Assembly: GCA_024734495.1 (NCBI GenBank)
Contig: JALMQS010000225.1
Span: 5,339,226-5,403,225, forward strand
DNA: 64,000 bases
Origin: Forficula auricularia
Taxonomy: Eukaryota > Arthropoda > Insecta > Dermaptera > Forficulidae
Direction: 5' to 3'
Positions 31,060 through 41,686 of this stretch are shown piece after piece. Under the pieces are notes generated by a model that ran no database searches, had not been told where the DNA came from, and was given only the letters and a program-made list of their open reading frames with translations. The first letter of the stretch is position 1. Each line of letters begins with the position of its first letter. The translations under genes and the position numbers were made by a program.

Positions 31060-32330
31060 CGTTCAAACGAAAAGCAATTTCTCCCTTCAGGTAATAAGGA
31101 ATATATGCCAAGAATATTTAACAAATTTCGCATTTAACAACGATGCCATACTGTATGTTCATATTATGTACCGATGAAATACAAATGTGTTATACTATTA
31201 TCTTCATTGCACATGACTCCTGATGTGTCTGATTCACTAATTAAAAACCCTGAGATTACCAACAGTTACAATAAGACAAAAAGTGGAGTGGACACAATGG
31301 CTATAATGTTAGCTGAATATACAGTAAAACGAAGAACTAATAGGTGACCATTTGAATTTTTTTTGAATATTGTTGATATACTAGTATAGCTTCGTTAGGT
31401 TCATACATCATCTATATGTAGCACAATCAACACTTTAAATGTGCAATTCTGAGTATAAAGTTCCTGAAAGATTTTTCTAAACAGCTCTGTATGTTGTGCG
31501 CCAACCCTTGCTTGTAAGGCTTGATGCGGGTTTGAGCCCTTCCGAAGAATTGCTCAGGGTAACGTGAAGAGGCTGAGTACTTCTGCCCGCGCTCTGTGAT
31601 GTCAAACAGACTGGTGCAGTGCTGAAGAAGGTCTGTAGGGGTAGTTGATCAAAAGATGGTATGGTTTTTACATGTGGTTTGTTGAAAATAGGTTGTCGAG
31701 GCTTGGTGCCTCATTTACATCTGTCTGACGAGAGCGACCGGCGGGGATTGACCTGGCATAGGTTTTGGGAGTCCACTGCCGTTGGAAAGAGGAGGGGTGT
31801 TCTTTTAATGAATGTTTATGCAAGCTGGCAATCTGCTTTTTAGGTCGTCAATAAATGGTTTCTCTCAAGCCTCCCCACGTGATGCAAGCTAGCATTTTCA
31901 AGTGGTGAAATATCAGGCGTTGTAGGAAGATTGTCAGACCAGCGATTTAACAATAATTAAAGGAAATTAAGGATTTGGAAAAGTACCGTGGGAATGTTAA
32001 GGTAAGCTCAAGGGCCGAACCTCAACAGTATGCCATCAATAGAAGCACGATTCACCCAAACAAGTATAATCTGAAATCGTTTTACACGAAATTCAATAGA
32101 GTTGGTACTTGGACGGGAAGTCAATCACTAATCACAAATCTCAAAGAACTAGTGAGGACAATGTTCCTCCAGCTGAGACAAAAAATACAAAAGTAATTGG
32201 ACGCTGTAATATTTGTGCCAGAGGAAAGGACCAAAAAACTTGCAAAAGCTACTGCAAGTGTAAAAAGCTTGCTTCTGATGAACACTCTGTCAATCAGCGA
32301 ATTTTGTGATGATTATATTGAAAAGGCAAA
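31060..32330 (+). pseudogene. piggyBac transposase, broken
   Basis: Transposase of the piggyBac superfamily (DDE/D, RNase H-like), which excises and inserts the element at TTAA without footprint. Recognisable blocks: CVILLSSLHMTPDVSD, NPEITNSYNKTKSGVDTM with the late catalytic aspartate, AEYTVKRRTNR followed by a stop where the family has W, then PFEFFLNIVDI. Near the end comes the cysteine-rich zinc-binding domain RCNICARGKDQKTCKSYCKC. The N-terminal two-thirds is lost or scrambled, several stops are present, and a 490-bp piece is inserted at 31,475-31,960. Not functional. Confidence 0.88.
31475..31960 (+). mobile_element. GC-richer insertion inside piggyBac relic, SINE-like
   Basis: The transposase similarity stops before and resumes after this block. 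It begins with TGTGCGCCAACCCTTGC and a box B-like GCGGGTTTGAGCCC, then a body of about 50% GC. A tRNA-derived SINE is possible, but no clear box A, tail or target duplication is visible. Confidence 0.35.
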
Positions 32331-32659
32331 TTAAAATTCAGAAAACAAATTTTATATTAAGTAATGTTTTATATAATACAATCAAACATAACAAAATCAC
32401 ATTTTTTTGCATTTAATTATTAACAAATAAATTTTTACACTAAAAAACTACCCAATCCGTCTACAACGTATTTTTTTTTCAGAGGCCTTTTTTACATTGA
32501 AAAAACATTTTTTTTTCAAATTTATGGCACTGTAATTGTTTTTAAAATTTTAGAGATGTCACGGAATTTCAGTTTGCTAAGAGACCTAGATCCTGAAATA
32601 TTATAAGTTTAAAGTTCCGTTGGGGTAGATAGTTACCCCGTCAGTCTAATAAGGGTTAA

Positions 32660-32965
32660 AAAGCTCAAAAAAGGAGTCTATTATGTTGGCAACTAAAAAA
32701 TAATAAATAAATAAATTAATTAATAAATACTATTTTTAAATGAAATTAAGCTCAAAATTATGTACCTTGATGATGGCCAAAAAAGGTAAAAACGTTGGCA
32801 AAAAAATAAATTAAATTTTATTCAATTCTGGCTAAAAATATAATAAAATAGACCCTTTTAACCTGAATTTAAAATTAAAATAATATTAATATATCACTTT
32901 AACTAAGGCGAAAAATTACCGACAACGCACGGTCCGCCAGGTATTTTATTTCTAAAAGACATAGG
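32660..32965 (+). repeat. H-family tail, hairpin end degraded
   Basis: Text CTTGATGATGGCC...GGTAAAAACGTTGG is like the CTGATGA-stem-GAAAC signature in decayed form. The end AAAATTACCGACAACGCACGG, TCCGCCAGGTA corresponds to the CCGAGCATCGCTCGG ends elsewhere. Confidence 0.4.
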
Positions 32966-33127
32966 ATGAAAAAATTTTGTGTCAGAGATCTGAGCTCATG
33001 ACATTTTGAAATCCTTCCAAAAACTCTTATGAAACTTTTTCAATGAAATACCTTATTACATTTGTAGATTAATGCCTAATGTGATGCATAATATACTATA
33101 GACATCCAGCATTTTCAATGACAGGGA

Positions 33128-33490
33128 ATTATCTATTTTTTGAAAAAATCGCAGTTTTTCCTTCATAAAATAAAAACCACTCATTCTAGAAACTTGATTC
33201 CTGTCTCATTCTCTAGGAAATTTTATTTACTTGAACGTTTACTTGGACTACTTTTTTGATAAAAGTCTCAGATTTATAGATATCCAGCATTTTCCATGAC
33301 ACTTCTGAGGATTCGGATCATATCCTGTCATGAGAAATGCTGGATATCTATAAATCTAAGAGTTTTATCAAAAAAGCAGTTTAAGTAAACGTTCAAGTCA
33401 ATAAAATTTCCTAGAGAATTAGACAGGAATCAAGTTTCTAGGATGAGTGGTTTTCATTTTATGAAGGAAGAATTGCTATTTTTTGAAAAA
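33128..33490. mobile_element. Palindromic element, about 165-bp arms
   Basis: CTTCATAAAATAAAAACCACTC, CTAGAAACTTGATTCCTGTCT, TTGAACGTTTACTTGG and ATAGATATCCAGCATTTTCC on the left (each in parts) recur reversed on the right around a 25-base loop near 33,315. A further ATCCAGCATTTTCAATGACAG lies outside at 33,105. No transposase. Confidence 0.88.
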
Positions 33491-34559
33491 AATTGCAGTT
33501 TTTCAAAACTTCAACCTCATTACGGCACGGATTACCATTTATCCAATTAAGATCAAACTTTGTTTTAATTGTATCAAATTTAATCTAGTTTTAAAATGTA
33601 TAGAGTGGTCTTTGTCTAAAATGTGCTCCTTCGTGGTCAAAGTGGGAAAATATCGAAAAAAGTGCGAGTTTTGGGTGATCCGAGGGGGGGCTGCCGAGGT
33701 CGAAAACTTGGATTTTGCGCTTGAGCCCGAACGGTTGGTCGGAGTAAAAAACCTTAATAATAAAATTTGTAGAAAATTTTATGAACTTTCATTTTGAATA
33801 GGAAGGCTATTTACGAAAAGTTGATAGTTTCCGAGTTATAAGTACAAAACCGCCAAAAATGGAAATTTTCACATTTTTTTTGCATTTTCTACAATGTTGC
33901 GTAACGAAATTTTGGTGAGGGACCTCAGATTTGGATTCAGCGCCTCAAAAAACATATATATCTAAAAAATCAGAACTACCCCAAAACTTTCCCTTAGGGG
34001 CCCATTTGAGCACAATTTGACTGGACTACTACTACTACTACCATATATGTATAAGGCAAAATCAAAAATATTTTGGGGTAATAGATAAAAAAGTTTCCCG
34101 ATAGGAATAAGGTCCTGCTTTAAGTAAATTTCCCATTCCACGTTTCTTGTTATTTAATATTTGGAAAATATTCTCGCGACCCCACGCTTTGGGAGCCTCT
34201 GCTTTATACCACCCTAGGCAATGATAAACAAAAATAATAATTATCTGAATCTGTCTGGTTGGTTCATATCTAAATGGGAAAAATGTTTCAATCCATAAAA
34301 CAAATATCATTTAATAAAATATAATTTTATTATATTTAATAATGTATTAATTAAATTGAAAATGGTAAACTGAAGTTGTCCAGTTATTTATCAGCAACCA
34401 AAATCACAATTGATTTCATCACTGGTAATAATTATCTTCTCTCGAAAACATATAAAAAAATTAATTAAAAATGAAACAGGCGCCAATCTAAAAATTATTA
34501 AAAACGAGATTTCAATTAATTAGTTTTTATTGATTTCTTTTTTAAATAACATTTGTTTA
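33491..34559. other. Intergenic, no feature supported
   Basis: Frames at 33,483 and 34,062 are not recognised. Sequence at 33,840-33,975 has the style of dispersed arthropod repeats, but there is no second copy here. Confidence 0.45.
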
Positions 34560-34709
34560 CTTTTTAGGGTTCTGTTTAAAAGTGAAATGTTACCTTATTA
34601 GAGTTGATACAATGTCTCTCGGTCCGTCCTTCTGTCTGACTGTCTATCAGAGCATTGTGGCTCGTAAACTAAAAAATATAATTATATATAACTAAAAATT
34701 ATATATAAA

Positions 34710-34757
<48 letters not shown>

Positions 34758-34815
34758 ACTAAAAAAATCTCAAAAACTAATAAGAAAATATAAACTTGAA
34801 ATTTACAGCTTATAT
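34560..34815 (+). repeat. TAGGGTTCTG dispersed repeat with (TA)n
   Basis: Partner of 785-925. It contains GGTCCGTCCTTCTGTCTG, usual in insect repeats of this type, and a (TA)n run at 34,717-34,748 between two AATTATATATAACTAAAAA-type copies. Confidence 0.55.
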
Positions 34816-35990
34816 TTATTTAATTTCCTCGAAAATCGTATAAAATTTTTATTCAAATTATTATTTTTGGGTGGGTCCAATTTTTTGTGAGAGAAAAAAC
34901 AAAAAAATATTTTTTATGATAGAGTATTTCAATTTGACTTATTTCTGTAAAGATTCCATTAAGTATAATTAGGCCTAATTTTATTGAAATCCTTTTTAAA
35001 ATGACGGTGTGAAAGAGAGAGCTCCGAATTGGCCGTATTTAGGTTATTTTTATACCTGCCAATATTCAGAAAGTTTTCTAAAAATTTTCTAAAAGTTTAT
35101 TTTTCCTCCAATTTCAGATCTAAGATCATTTTGAATACTATCTTCGAGTTTAAATCGATTTCTATGCGATTTCTATTATTATTTTTTATTTTTTAGAGAG
35201 AGATTTCTATAGACACACATAAAAAAATAACACCTCTTTACCCGAAAAATTTTCATTTTTATCCCCTTGGGGTAATTTACCTCTGTTCGTGCGCCCTCAC
35301 TTAAAGGAAGACAAGGTAGATATTTTTTTCAAAATATGCTGCGATGGAACTATTTTAATAAAAATTCAAATATCAAGAAAAGATAAAAGATTTGTAAATT
35401 AAATTTAGTAAATTTGTTGATTTGAACAATCTTTTTTTGAAAATATATTCTTTTCAAACTTTACTTTTTCAATAATTAATATCTCGGTGAATATATGAAA
35501 TATTGTTTTGCTAAATAAAATATTAATCATTTTATTGGGAATAAATTGATATCTCATTTGTTCGGTTAAGATATCAAAGAAATGAGTTGTGACAGATATT
35601 TTTAAAAAGTGTATCTATGTAAACAATCAACTCTGATCATCACTAGTTAGTAAAGCAAGTGAACACAGTGACATACCATAGGTTCACTTAAATAATTTTT
35701 GTCGTTATTCGGTTCTTTGATAAACAAATAGTATTCTATCGGGGATAACTTGATTTGCTAAAACTAATATTTATCGAATAATTAATATTTAAAAAATTAA
35801 ATTTTCAGCCATTTTAACCATAAATTTATACAATTATTTTTTAATAAAGTTTATGGTGATATCAGAAGGTTTAATCATTTTAATTAAACAATCTAAATCC
35901 GATCTTGAGAAATGAATTTCGTTTAAAAAAATACAGACAAGCAGATGGACAATGATATATGCATGATGGGTACTTGTTAACATAAGGATC
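34816..35990. other. AT-rich intergenic DNA
   Basis: Nothing supported. CCCCTTGGGGTAATTTACC at 35,264 is a short GC island. Confidence 0.5.
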
Positions 35991-36559
35991 TAAAGGCCGG
36001 TTCACACGGAGACTTTTCTCCTACTTGTTCCCAACTTGCTCGGGTAACTGTAAATTTGGAGGCATGGAGAGGGTCGAAATGACGTCATTCCGGAGCATAC
36101 TTGCTTGATTCAAAAGATAGACCATGTTCTAAAAAATATTTAACCTACTTGAAGCTGGCAGTGGCCAACCAATCGGAAAGCATTATTTTATCCCGTGGGC
36201 TACATGGCCATCGGTACAATATATCAACTGATATCACAGTACAGCTGATATTTTATTTCTCACTGTACAACTCAGTACTGCAATGAATAAAGAGAATATA
36301 CCTGCCAAATTCCAAAAATTTCTGCAATAATATTATTGTCAACCATTTTTGTTTGTATCTGAGCATTACTGTTTGGCTCAGAGGTCCATTGTCTGGGCTG
36401 ACACTTGCACACGCAACCTAGCCGGCCAACTTTTCTGAAAAAGCCCCGTGTGAAGCCAACACGCTTAAAATCAGCCTAACTGAACTAGCTTCAAAGTTAC
36501 AGCTACTCAAACAAGCAAGGAACAAGTAAGAGAAAATGTCCCATGTGAACCGTCCTTAA
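35991..36559. mobile_element. Harbinger-like MITE, TAA duplication
   Basis: Element 35,994-36,556. Ends AGGCCGGTTCACACGG and the reverse of CCATGTGAACCGTCCT; inside both lies a CTTACTTGTTCC-type block in inverted position (about 42 bp of terminal repeat). The flanks are TAA on both sides. Three-base TWA duplication and GC-rich GGTTCACA ends suit PIF/Harbinger-type non-autonomous elements. No ORF. Confidence 0.82.
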
Positions 36560-36609
36560 GTTTATTTCGATGAGTAGGTATAATATATACTCACGTTTTT
36601 TATTTACCA

Positions 36610-36800
36610 TGTATTGTAGGGCAAAAGGAAATTCCAGTGTTTATCAAGAAACGAGCATATCTGAGAAGAAAGGCCTTCAAGCATTCTCTTTCCACCCTGA
36701 ATGCAATTTAGAATTGAGCTATATGATTAATATGTGATCTAACCCTTAGAAGCTCATTTGACTCACTGGCCCATTTTAGAAGAATTCTAAAATTAAGAAA
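36610..36800 (+). pseudogene. Decayed LINE ORF2 fragment
   Basis: The translation KAFKHSLSTLNAI matches GASKYSLATLDAIQKR of the LINE at 20,657 (around residues 218-233), and the following ATTTGACTCACTGGCCCAT corresponds to the codons for SLDSLAH. Frames are broken throughout. Only the C-terminal portion of ORF2 is represented, and it is much older than the 20.7-kb copy. Confidence 0.6.
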
Positions 36801-36854
36801 TTAAGAAGTAGATGAAATAAAAATTGGTATCACGTGGTCAATAATGTAGAAAAT

Positions 36855-37335
36855 AAGAAAATAAACTGCAACGGATCGTTGCTTAACTTTATCCAAATTC
36901 ATTTGAAATATTAATATGTTTATTCCTTTATTATTAATCAGATAACACTTGCTATTTGCAGTCCATGTTGACTTATATTCAAAAATAGGTATCGATTCTC
37001 ATCTAATACTCGAGGAATAACCATTCTATTTTGGATTTTAAACGTTTGGGTTATTATTGGTAACCAGTGTTGAAGACATGGAAGAATCGGCTTAAAATCA
37101 AAAATAACAATCGATTCTTATCTAATACTAGAGGAATAACCTTATTGCATTCCATTTTTGATGTTTTGACTATTAATGGCAATCGCAACAGAAAACGTGG
37201 AAGAATCAACTTAAAATCAAAAAGACTAAATTCTTTTATGGTAAACAACTCAAGCCTGCCATTAATAGTCAAAACATCAAAAATGGAATGCAATAAGTTT
37301 ATTCCTCTAGTATTAGATATGAATCGTTTGTTATT
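36855..37335 (+). mobile_element. Foldback F, left end plus short inverted end
   Basis: Starts AATAAACTGCAACGGATCG, TTGC, continues with the 118-bp units, then turns: from 37,255 AATAGTCAAAACATCAAAAATGG is the reverse of 37,150-37,180. The minisatellite follows directly. The other half of the right arm may be at 38,972-39,285. Confidence 0.8.
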
Positions 37336-37348
37336 TTAATTAATTAAT

Positions 37349-38305
37349 TTTGACCACCTTTATATTCATAATTTTATAATAAATTAAATTTTGACCACCC
37401 TATATATTCATATTTTTATAGTATAAGTGAAGTTTGGACCACCCTGTATATTCATAATTTTATAATAAATTAAATTTTGACCACCCTATATATTCATATT
37501 TTTATAGTAAATGAAGTTTGGACCACCCTGTATATATTCATATTTTTATAGTAAATGAAGTTTGGACCACCCTGCATATTTACATTTTTATAGTAAATGA
37601 AGTTTGGACCATCCTGGATATTCATATTTCTATAGTAAATGAACTTTGGACCACCCCGTATATTCATATTTTTATAGTAAATTAAATGTTGACCACCCCG
37701 TATATTCATATTTTTATAGTAAATGAAATTTGGACCACCCTGTATATTCATATTTTTATATAGTAGTAAATGAACTTTGTACCACCCGGTATATTCATAT
37801 TTTTATAGTAAATATAGTTTGGACCACCCTGTATATATTCATATTTTTATAATAAATCAAATTGTCACCACCCTGTATATTTAAATTTTTATGGTAAATG
37901 AAATTTTGACCACCCTGTATATTCATATTTTTATAGTAAATGAAATTTTGACCACCCTTTATATTTACATGTTCATAGTAAATGAAATTTTGACCGCCCT
38001 GTATATTCATATTTTTATAGTAAATGAAATTTTGACCATCCTTTATATTTACATGTTCATAGTAAATGAAATTTTGACCACCCTGTATATTCATATTTTT
38101 ATAGTAAATGAAATTTTGACCACCCTGTATATTCATATTTTTATGGTAAATGAAATTTCGACCACCCTGTATATTCATATTTTTATAGTAAATGAAATTA
38201 TCACCACATTGTATATTTACATTTTTATAGTAAATGGAATTTTGACCACTCTGTATATTCATATTTTTATAGGAAATGAAGTTTGAAGCACCCTGTATAG
38301 TATAA
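37349..38305. repeat. 42-bp minisatellite, about 23 units
   Basis: Unit: GACCACCCTGTATATTC, ATATTTTTATAGTAAATG, AAATTTT. Spacing is 42 bp for most units, with a few of 44-46 at TATATA expansions. Since 42 is 14 codons, frames stay open on both strands (minus 37,494-37,751 and 37,795-38,262; plus 37,891-38,286), giving 14-residue repeats such as NMNIQGGQNFIYYK. No start context or splice evidence points to translation. Units vary by 1-5 bases, so it is not a freshly amplified array. Confidence 0.95.
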
Positions 38306-38971
38306 TTTTAATTATAATATGTAATATATAATCAATTAATTAAATAAGCAGTTAGTACAAGAGAAAGTATGTTTTAGGAAACTAGAAAGTACAAGTTGTT
38401 TGTCTTACCTTTGGCTGGCTGGTTGGCAAGAAGCTCTTTTCTCTCTGCCTGATTAGATTAAACTGAGTCTTGAATGAAAGGAAAGAGACAAGCCAACTTT
38501 TTATCAATTTTCGTGAATTTTGATAAATAATTTTTCAAGGGAATTTTTAAATAAACATTTCGATTTATTTTTTTATTTAACTAAATGAAGTATAATATAC
38601 ACCTGAGAGATGGACCAAAACAGTAGGGATCTAATAAGATTTTTTTGTGGCGGAGGGTGGGGGTGCCTGATTATTTATTTTTTATTTTTTTAATTTGAAA
38701 ATAAAACTAATTTCAATATACTTGATAACTCAAAAATGGAAAATCGTAGAAAGTCCATTCTTTTATACCCTCTGAAGGGTAGTTGATACAAAGCGGGGAC
38801 CCTTATCAACTTGGTTCAGAATTTAAAGAGGGAAAAAATATTAATTTTCGAAAAACTATTCTAATTTTAAATAGTACATTTTAAAGAGAGATTGAAATAA
38901 ATATTTTCGTTTGAATAACTAGAAAAAATTAGTTTTTATACCCTCTATTTGAAGGGTAGTTAATACAAAGG
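38306..38971. repeat. Intergenic with two ATACCCTCT...GAAGGGTAGTT units
   Basis: CTTTTATACCCTCTGAAGGG, TAGTTGATACAAAG (38,760) and TTTTTATACCCTCTATTTG, AAGGGTAGTTAATACAAAG (38,933) are about 175 bp apart. The rest is unique AT-rich DNA. Confidence 0.5.
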
Positions 38972-39285
38972 GGGGATAGTCTTTTTGATTTTAAGTCGAT
39001 TCTTCCACGTTTTCAGTAGAGGTTGCCATTAATAGTCAAAACATCAAAAATGGAATGCAATAAGGTTATTCCTCTAGTATTAAATAAGAATCGATCGTTA
39101 TTTTTGATTTTAAGCCGATTTCTCCATGTCTTCAGCAATGGTTACCAATAATAATCGAAGCGTCAAAAATCTAATGTAAAATTGTTATTCCTTGAGTATT
39201 ATATGAGAATCGATGGCTATTTTTGATTTTAAGTCGATTCCACCATTTCTACAGCAATGGTTACTAATAATAGCCGAAATGCCCT
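38972..39285 (-). mobile_element. Foldback F, right-arm fragment
   Basis: AGTCTTTTTGATTTTAAGTCG, TTCTTCCACG, CAAAACATCAAAAATGG and the reversed 118-bp units. With 36,855-37,335 it brackets the minisatellite. Confidence 0.8.
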
Positions 39286-39904
39286 GGCTAGCAAGAGGGC
39301 CGACGAAGATGGGCCTTGCAGTTAGTAATTCATATTTTTAAGGCCAATATACAGATATAATGACTGGGCTGGGGTAACACTCGATGTAGGTATGTATATA
39401 TATATATATATTGTAAGTAAATATAAGATTTAAAAATATATTTAGGTATTTCAAAACGTAAGGAAAGTCTTAATTCTTTTTAAATGAAAGAAACTAAATC
39501 GAATTTAATAAATTTGAAAGTATAATTGAGAAGAAAGTCTTAATCCAGTTGAAATAAGATTTTCTTTGAAAGAAGGTCATCGCCGGTCTAATCCTAATTA
39601 GAAATCTAATCCAGACTTTTTATTTTTAATTCAATTTCATTGTTCAAAAAATAGCATACAATTAATATTTATACTTTATCATAGATAAGATTAGGAGGTA
39701 GTAGTAATCGTGTATCATATATAAAAACAAACTATGTTAAACTAATATTTTGAAATATGAAAATAAGCCTAAAGACACTTAATGTATATGACTCTAAAGA
39801 TTAACTGTGCAAAATTTGGCCTGATCGAAAAAAGCGACAACTTTTCATTTTTATAATAATATGCATATACCTATATGTTTTCTAAAATATTTATTATACC
39901 ATAA
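39286..39904. other. Intergenic, no gene
   Basis: GGGCCGACGAAGATGGGCC, TTGCAGTTAGTAATTC at 39,298 resembles a transposon end also seen near 63,040. (TA)n at 39,394. Confidence 0.45.
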
Positions 39905-40500
39905 GTTTGATTTATAATTGGTTTCGAAACTAACCCCATGATATGAAGTAGGTCCTTTAAACAGCTGGGCTGATCTGGTACTGATCTCTGTATTCACTGT
40001 TTTTGACTTGGACGGAAGCTGAAAATAAAGGAAAAAAGAAAAAATATTATAATTTTTTATTTATCATTTATAATCTGAGTTATTAAATGTTTATCGTATA
40101 GTGATGTTTTTGAAAAAAGAAGTAGAAATCGAAATAGTAATATTGATTGAAATAATATTTTTTTTAAACTGTGATATAAATAAAGAATGGGTAGAATAAA
40201 GAAAATGCAAAAAATATGGAGAATATCTGACCTGAAAGACTCGTGGGTGCGCGCACAATCACTGGAGAGTCCTCAACGCGCGAGTTCTTGCTGGAAAGCG
40301 TTGATTTTGGACTGACGGGGTTCACGATTCCAGTCGCATGGGCTCAAGGGAGCATAGTGTCGTGGTGGGGAGTGAACTTTAGACCATGAAATAGAGAATA
40401 GAATAATAATTAAAAGGGAAATCTTATAACTACCCAATTGAAAGATTTATTCCAAATCGATCAAACAAGTCTGAGCTTGTTTTCCAACATCTTGATATAT
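39905..40500 (-). other. Segment G, copy 2 (uninterrupted, exon-like boundaries)
   Basis: Contiguous relative of 24,440-24,699 plus 25,863-26,245. Minus-strand boundaries: GAGTCTTTCAG/GTCAGAT at about 40,233, then a 210-bp AT-rich gap, then TATTTTCAG/CTTCCGTCC at about 40,021 and CATGGG/GTTAG at about 39,940. Both GC-richer parts contain stops in all frames. It could be non-coding exons or a dispersed repeat. Confidence 0.45.
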
Positions 40501-40552
40501 ACAATTAAATCTATTCGAATTCCTATATTATAAATTCTAACTAAATTCATTA

Positions 40553-40957
40553 AAAAATAAACTGCAACGGATCGTTGCTAAACTTTATCCAAATTCACTT
40601 GAAATATTAATATGTTTATTCCTTTATTATTAATCAGATATCACTTTCAATTTGCATTTCATGTTGACTTTAAGTCAAAAATAATGATCGATTCTCATTT
40701 AATAGTCGAGGAATAACCATTCTACATTGGAATTTTGACGTTTCGGTTATTATTGGTAACCATCGGTGAAGGCATGGAGGAATCGACTTAAAATAAAAAA
40801 TAGCGATCGATTCTTATCTAATACTAGCGGAATGACCTTATTGAATTCCATTTTTGATGTTTTGACTATTAATTGTAACCTCGACTGATAACGTGGAAGA
40901 ATCGACTTAAAATCAAAAAGACTAAATTCTTTTATGGCAAACAACTCAAGCTTGATG
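40553..40957 (+). mobile_element. Foldback F, left arm only
   Basis: Starts AATAAACTGCAACGGATCG, has about two and a half 118-bp units and ends at GCAAACAACTCAAGCTTG, exactly the palindrome centre of the full element. The right arm is gone. Confidence 0.85.
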
Positions 40958-41480
40958 AGTGATAAGTGAAAATAGAATGGCGTGCTTTAAACACTGTTAA
41001 ATAATTAAAAGTGATAAGTGAAAATAGTATGACGTACTATATTCTAAGCCGATTAAGATTTTCTCGAAAGATAAGCTAAGAATAGCTTGTCCCAATTGCT
41101 CTCGAGAGGTATAAAAGGGGCAGGGAAATGATAGAGACAATGACAGGAGTATGTGAAAGGGGGGGGATAGGGGCAGTGGTGAATGTGAGACGGGGGAGAT
41201 AGGGACGATGGGGGGTGAGAGGGGGAGATAGGGACAATGGGTATATAAGAGGGAGAGTGGTAGGGAAATTGTCAGTGTGGTCAAGGTAGTGGTCATTGAA
41301 ACATTAACTGGGAATATTTCAATATGGCCTCTCCACCTTCATCCAGCTTGTGAGCTGACTCCACCACTCACTAATAAACAAGCCTTCTCCTCTAAGCAAC
41401 CATTTATCCCTTATATTAATTATATGTTTAGAACATTAAATATAATTTTATATCTTCCTAATTATTATAGTTTTAGGTAA
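40957..41480 (+). repeat. Possible solo LTR with TATA box and AATAAA
   Basis: GTGATAAGTGAAAATAG occurs twice (40,957 and 41,010). Then CTCTCGAGAGGTATAAAAGG gives a TATA box at 41,110 and AATAAA lies at 41,373, within CTCACTAATAAACAAGCC. This order is usual for Gypsy-type LTRs. No duplicated target or internal domain is visible. A promoter of unknown origin is the alternative. Confidence 0.3.
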
Positions 41481-41686
41481 TTACAAATCATGTGTGTGTA
41501 TGAATGTGTGTAATTGTAGTGAATGTGATTATATTTTGAGATCAAATAAATCCTAAATATACAATAATTTAATTTTATATTAATTATGAAAAATTATTTA
41601 GAGATTTCAAATAAATATCCATCCCAAGACAAAAGGTTGCATTTTTGAAATTAATTTGAGATGGAAAATAAAATATTAATAACTGG
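41481..41686. other. AT-rich spacer
   Basis: No feature seen. Confidence 0.5.

Larger units (their letters stand above)
30488..32659 (+). mobile_element. piggyBac element relic, TTAA to TTAA
   Basis: Both ends are TTAA (30,488-30,491; 32,656-32,659). The right end reversed reads CCCTTATTAGACTGACGGGG; the left has ACCTTATTAGACTGAC, then a second partial copy CCTTATTTAGACTGGCGGGG. ATCTACCCC occurs inside both. The transposase remnant lies inside on the plus strand. TTAA duplication and CC-starting ends define the superfamily. Confidence 0.9.

Noticed and set aside
37795..38262. 155-codon minus-strand protein with 14-residue repeats
   Set aside because: The frame is open only because the DNA unit is 42 bp. 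An equal frame is open on the other strand. No start or splice context.
37349..38305. CRISPR-like array
   Set aside because: Units are directly adjacent with no unique spacers, and the context is a eukaryotic repeat region.
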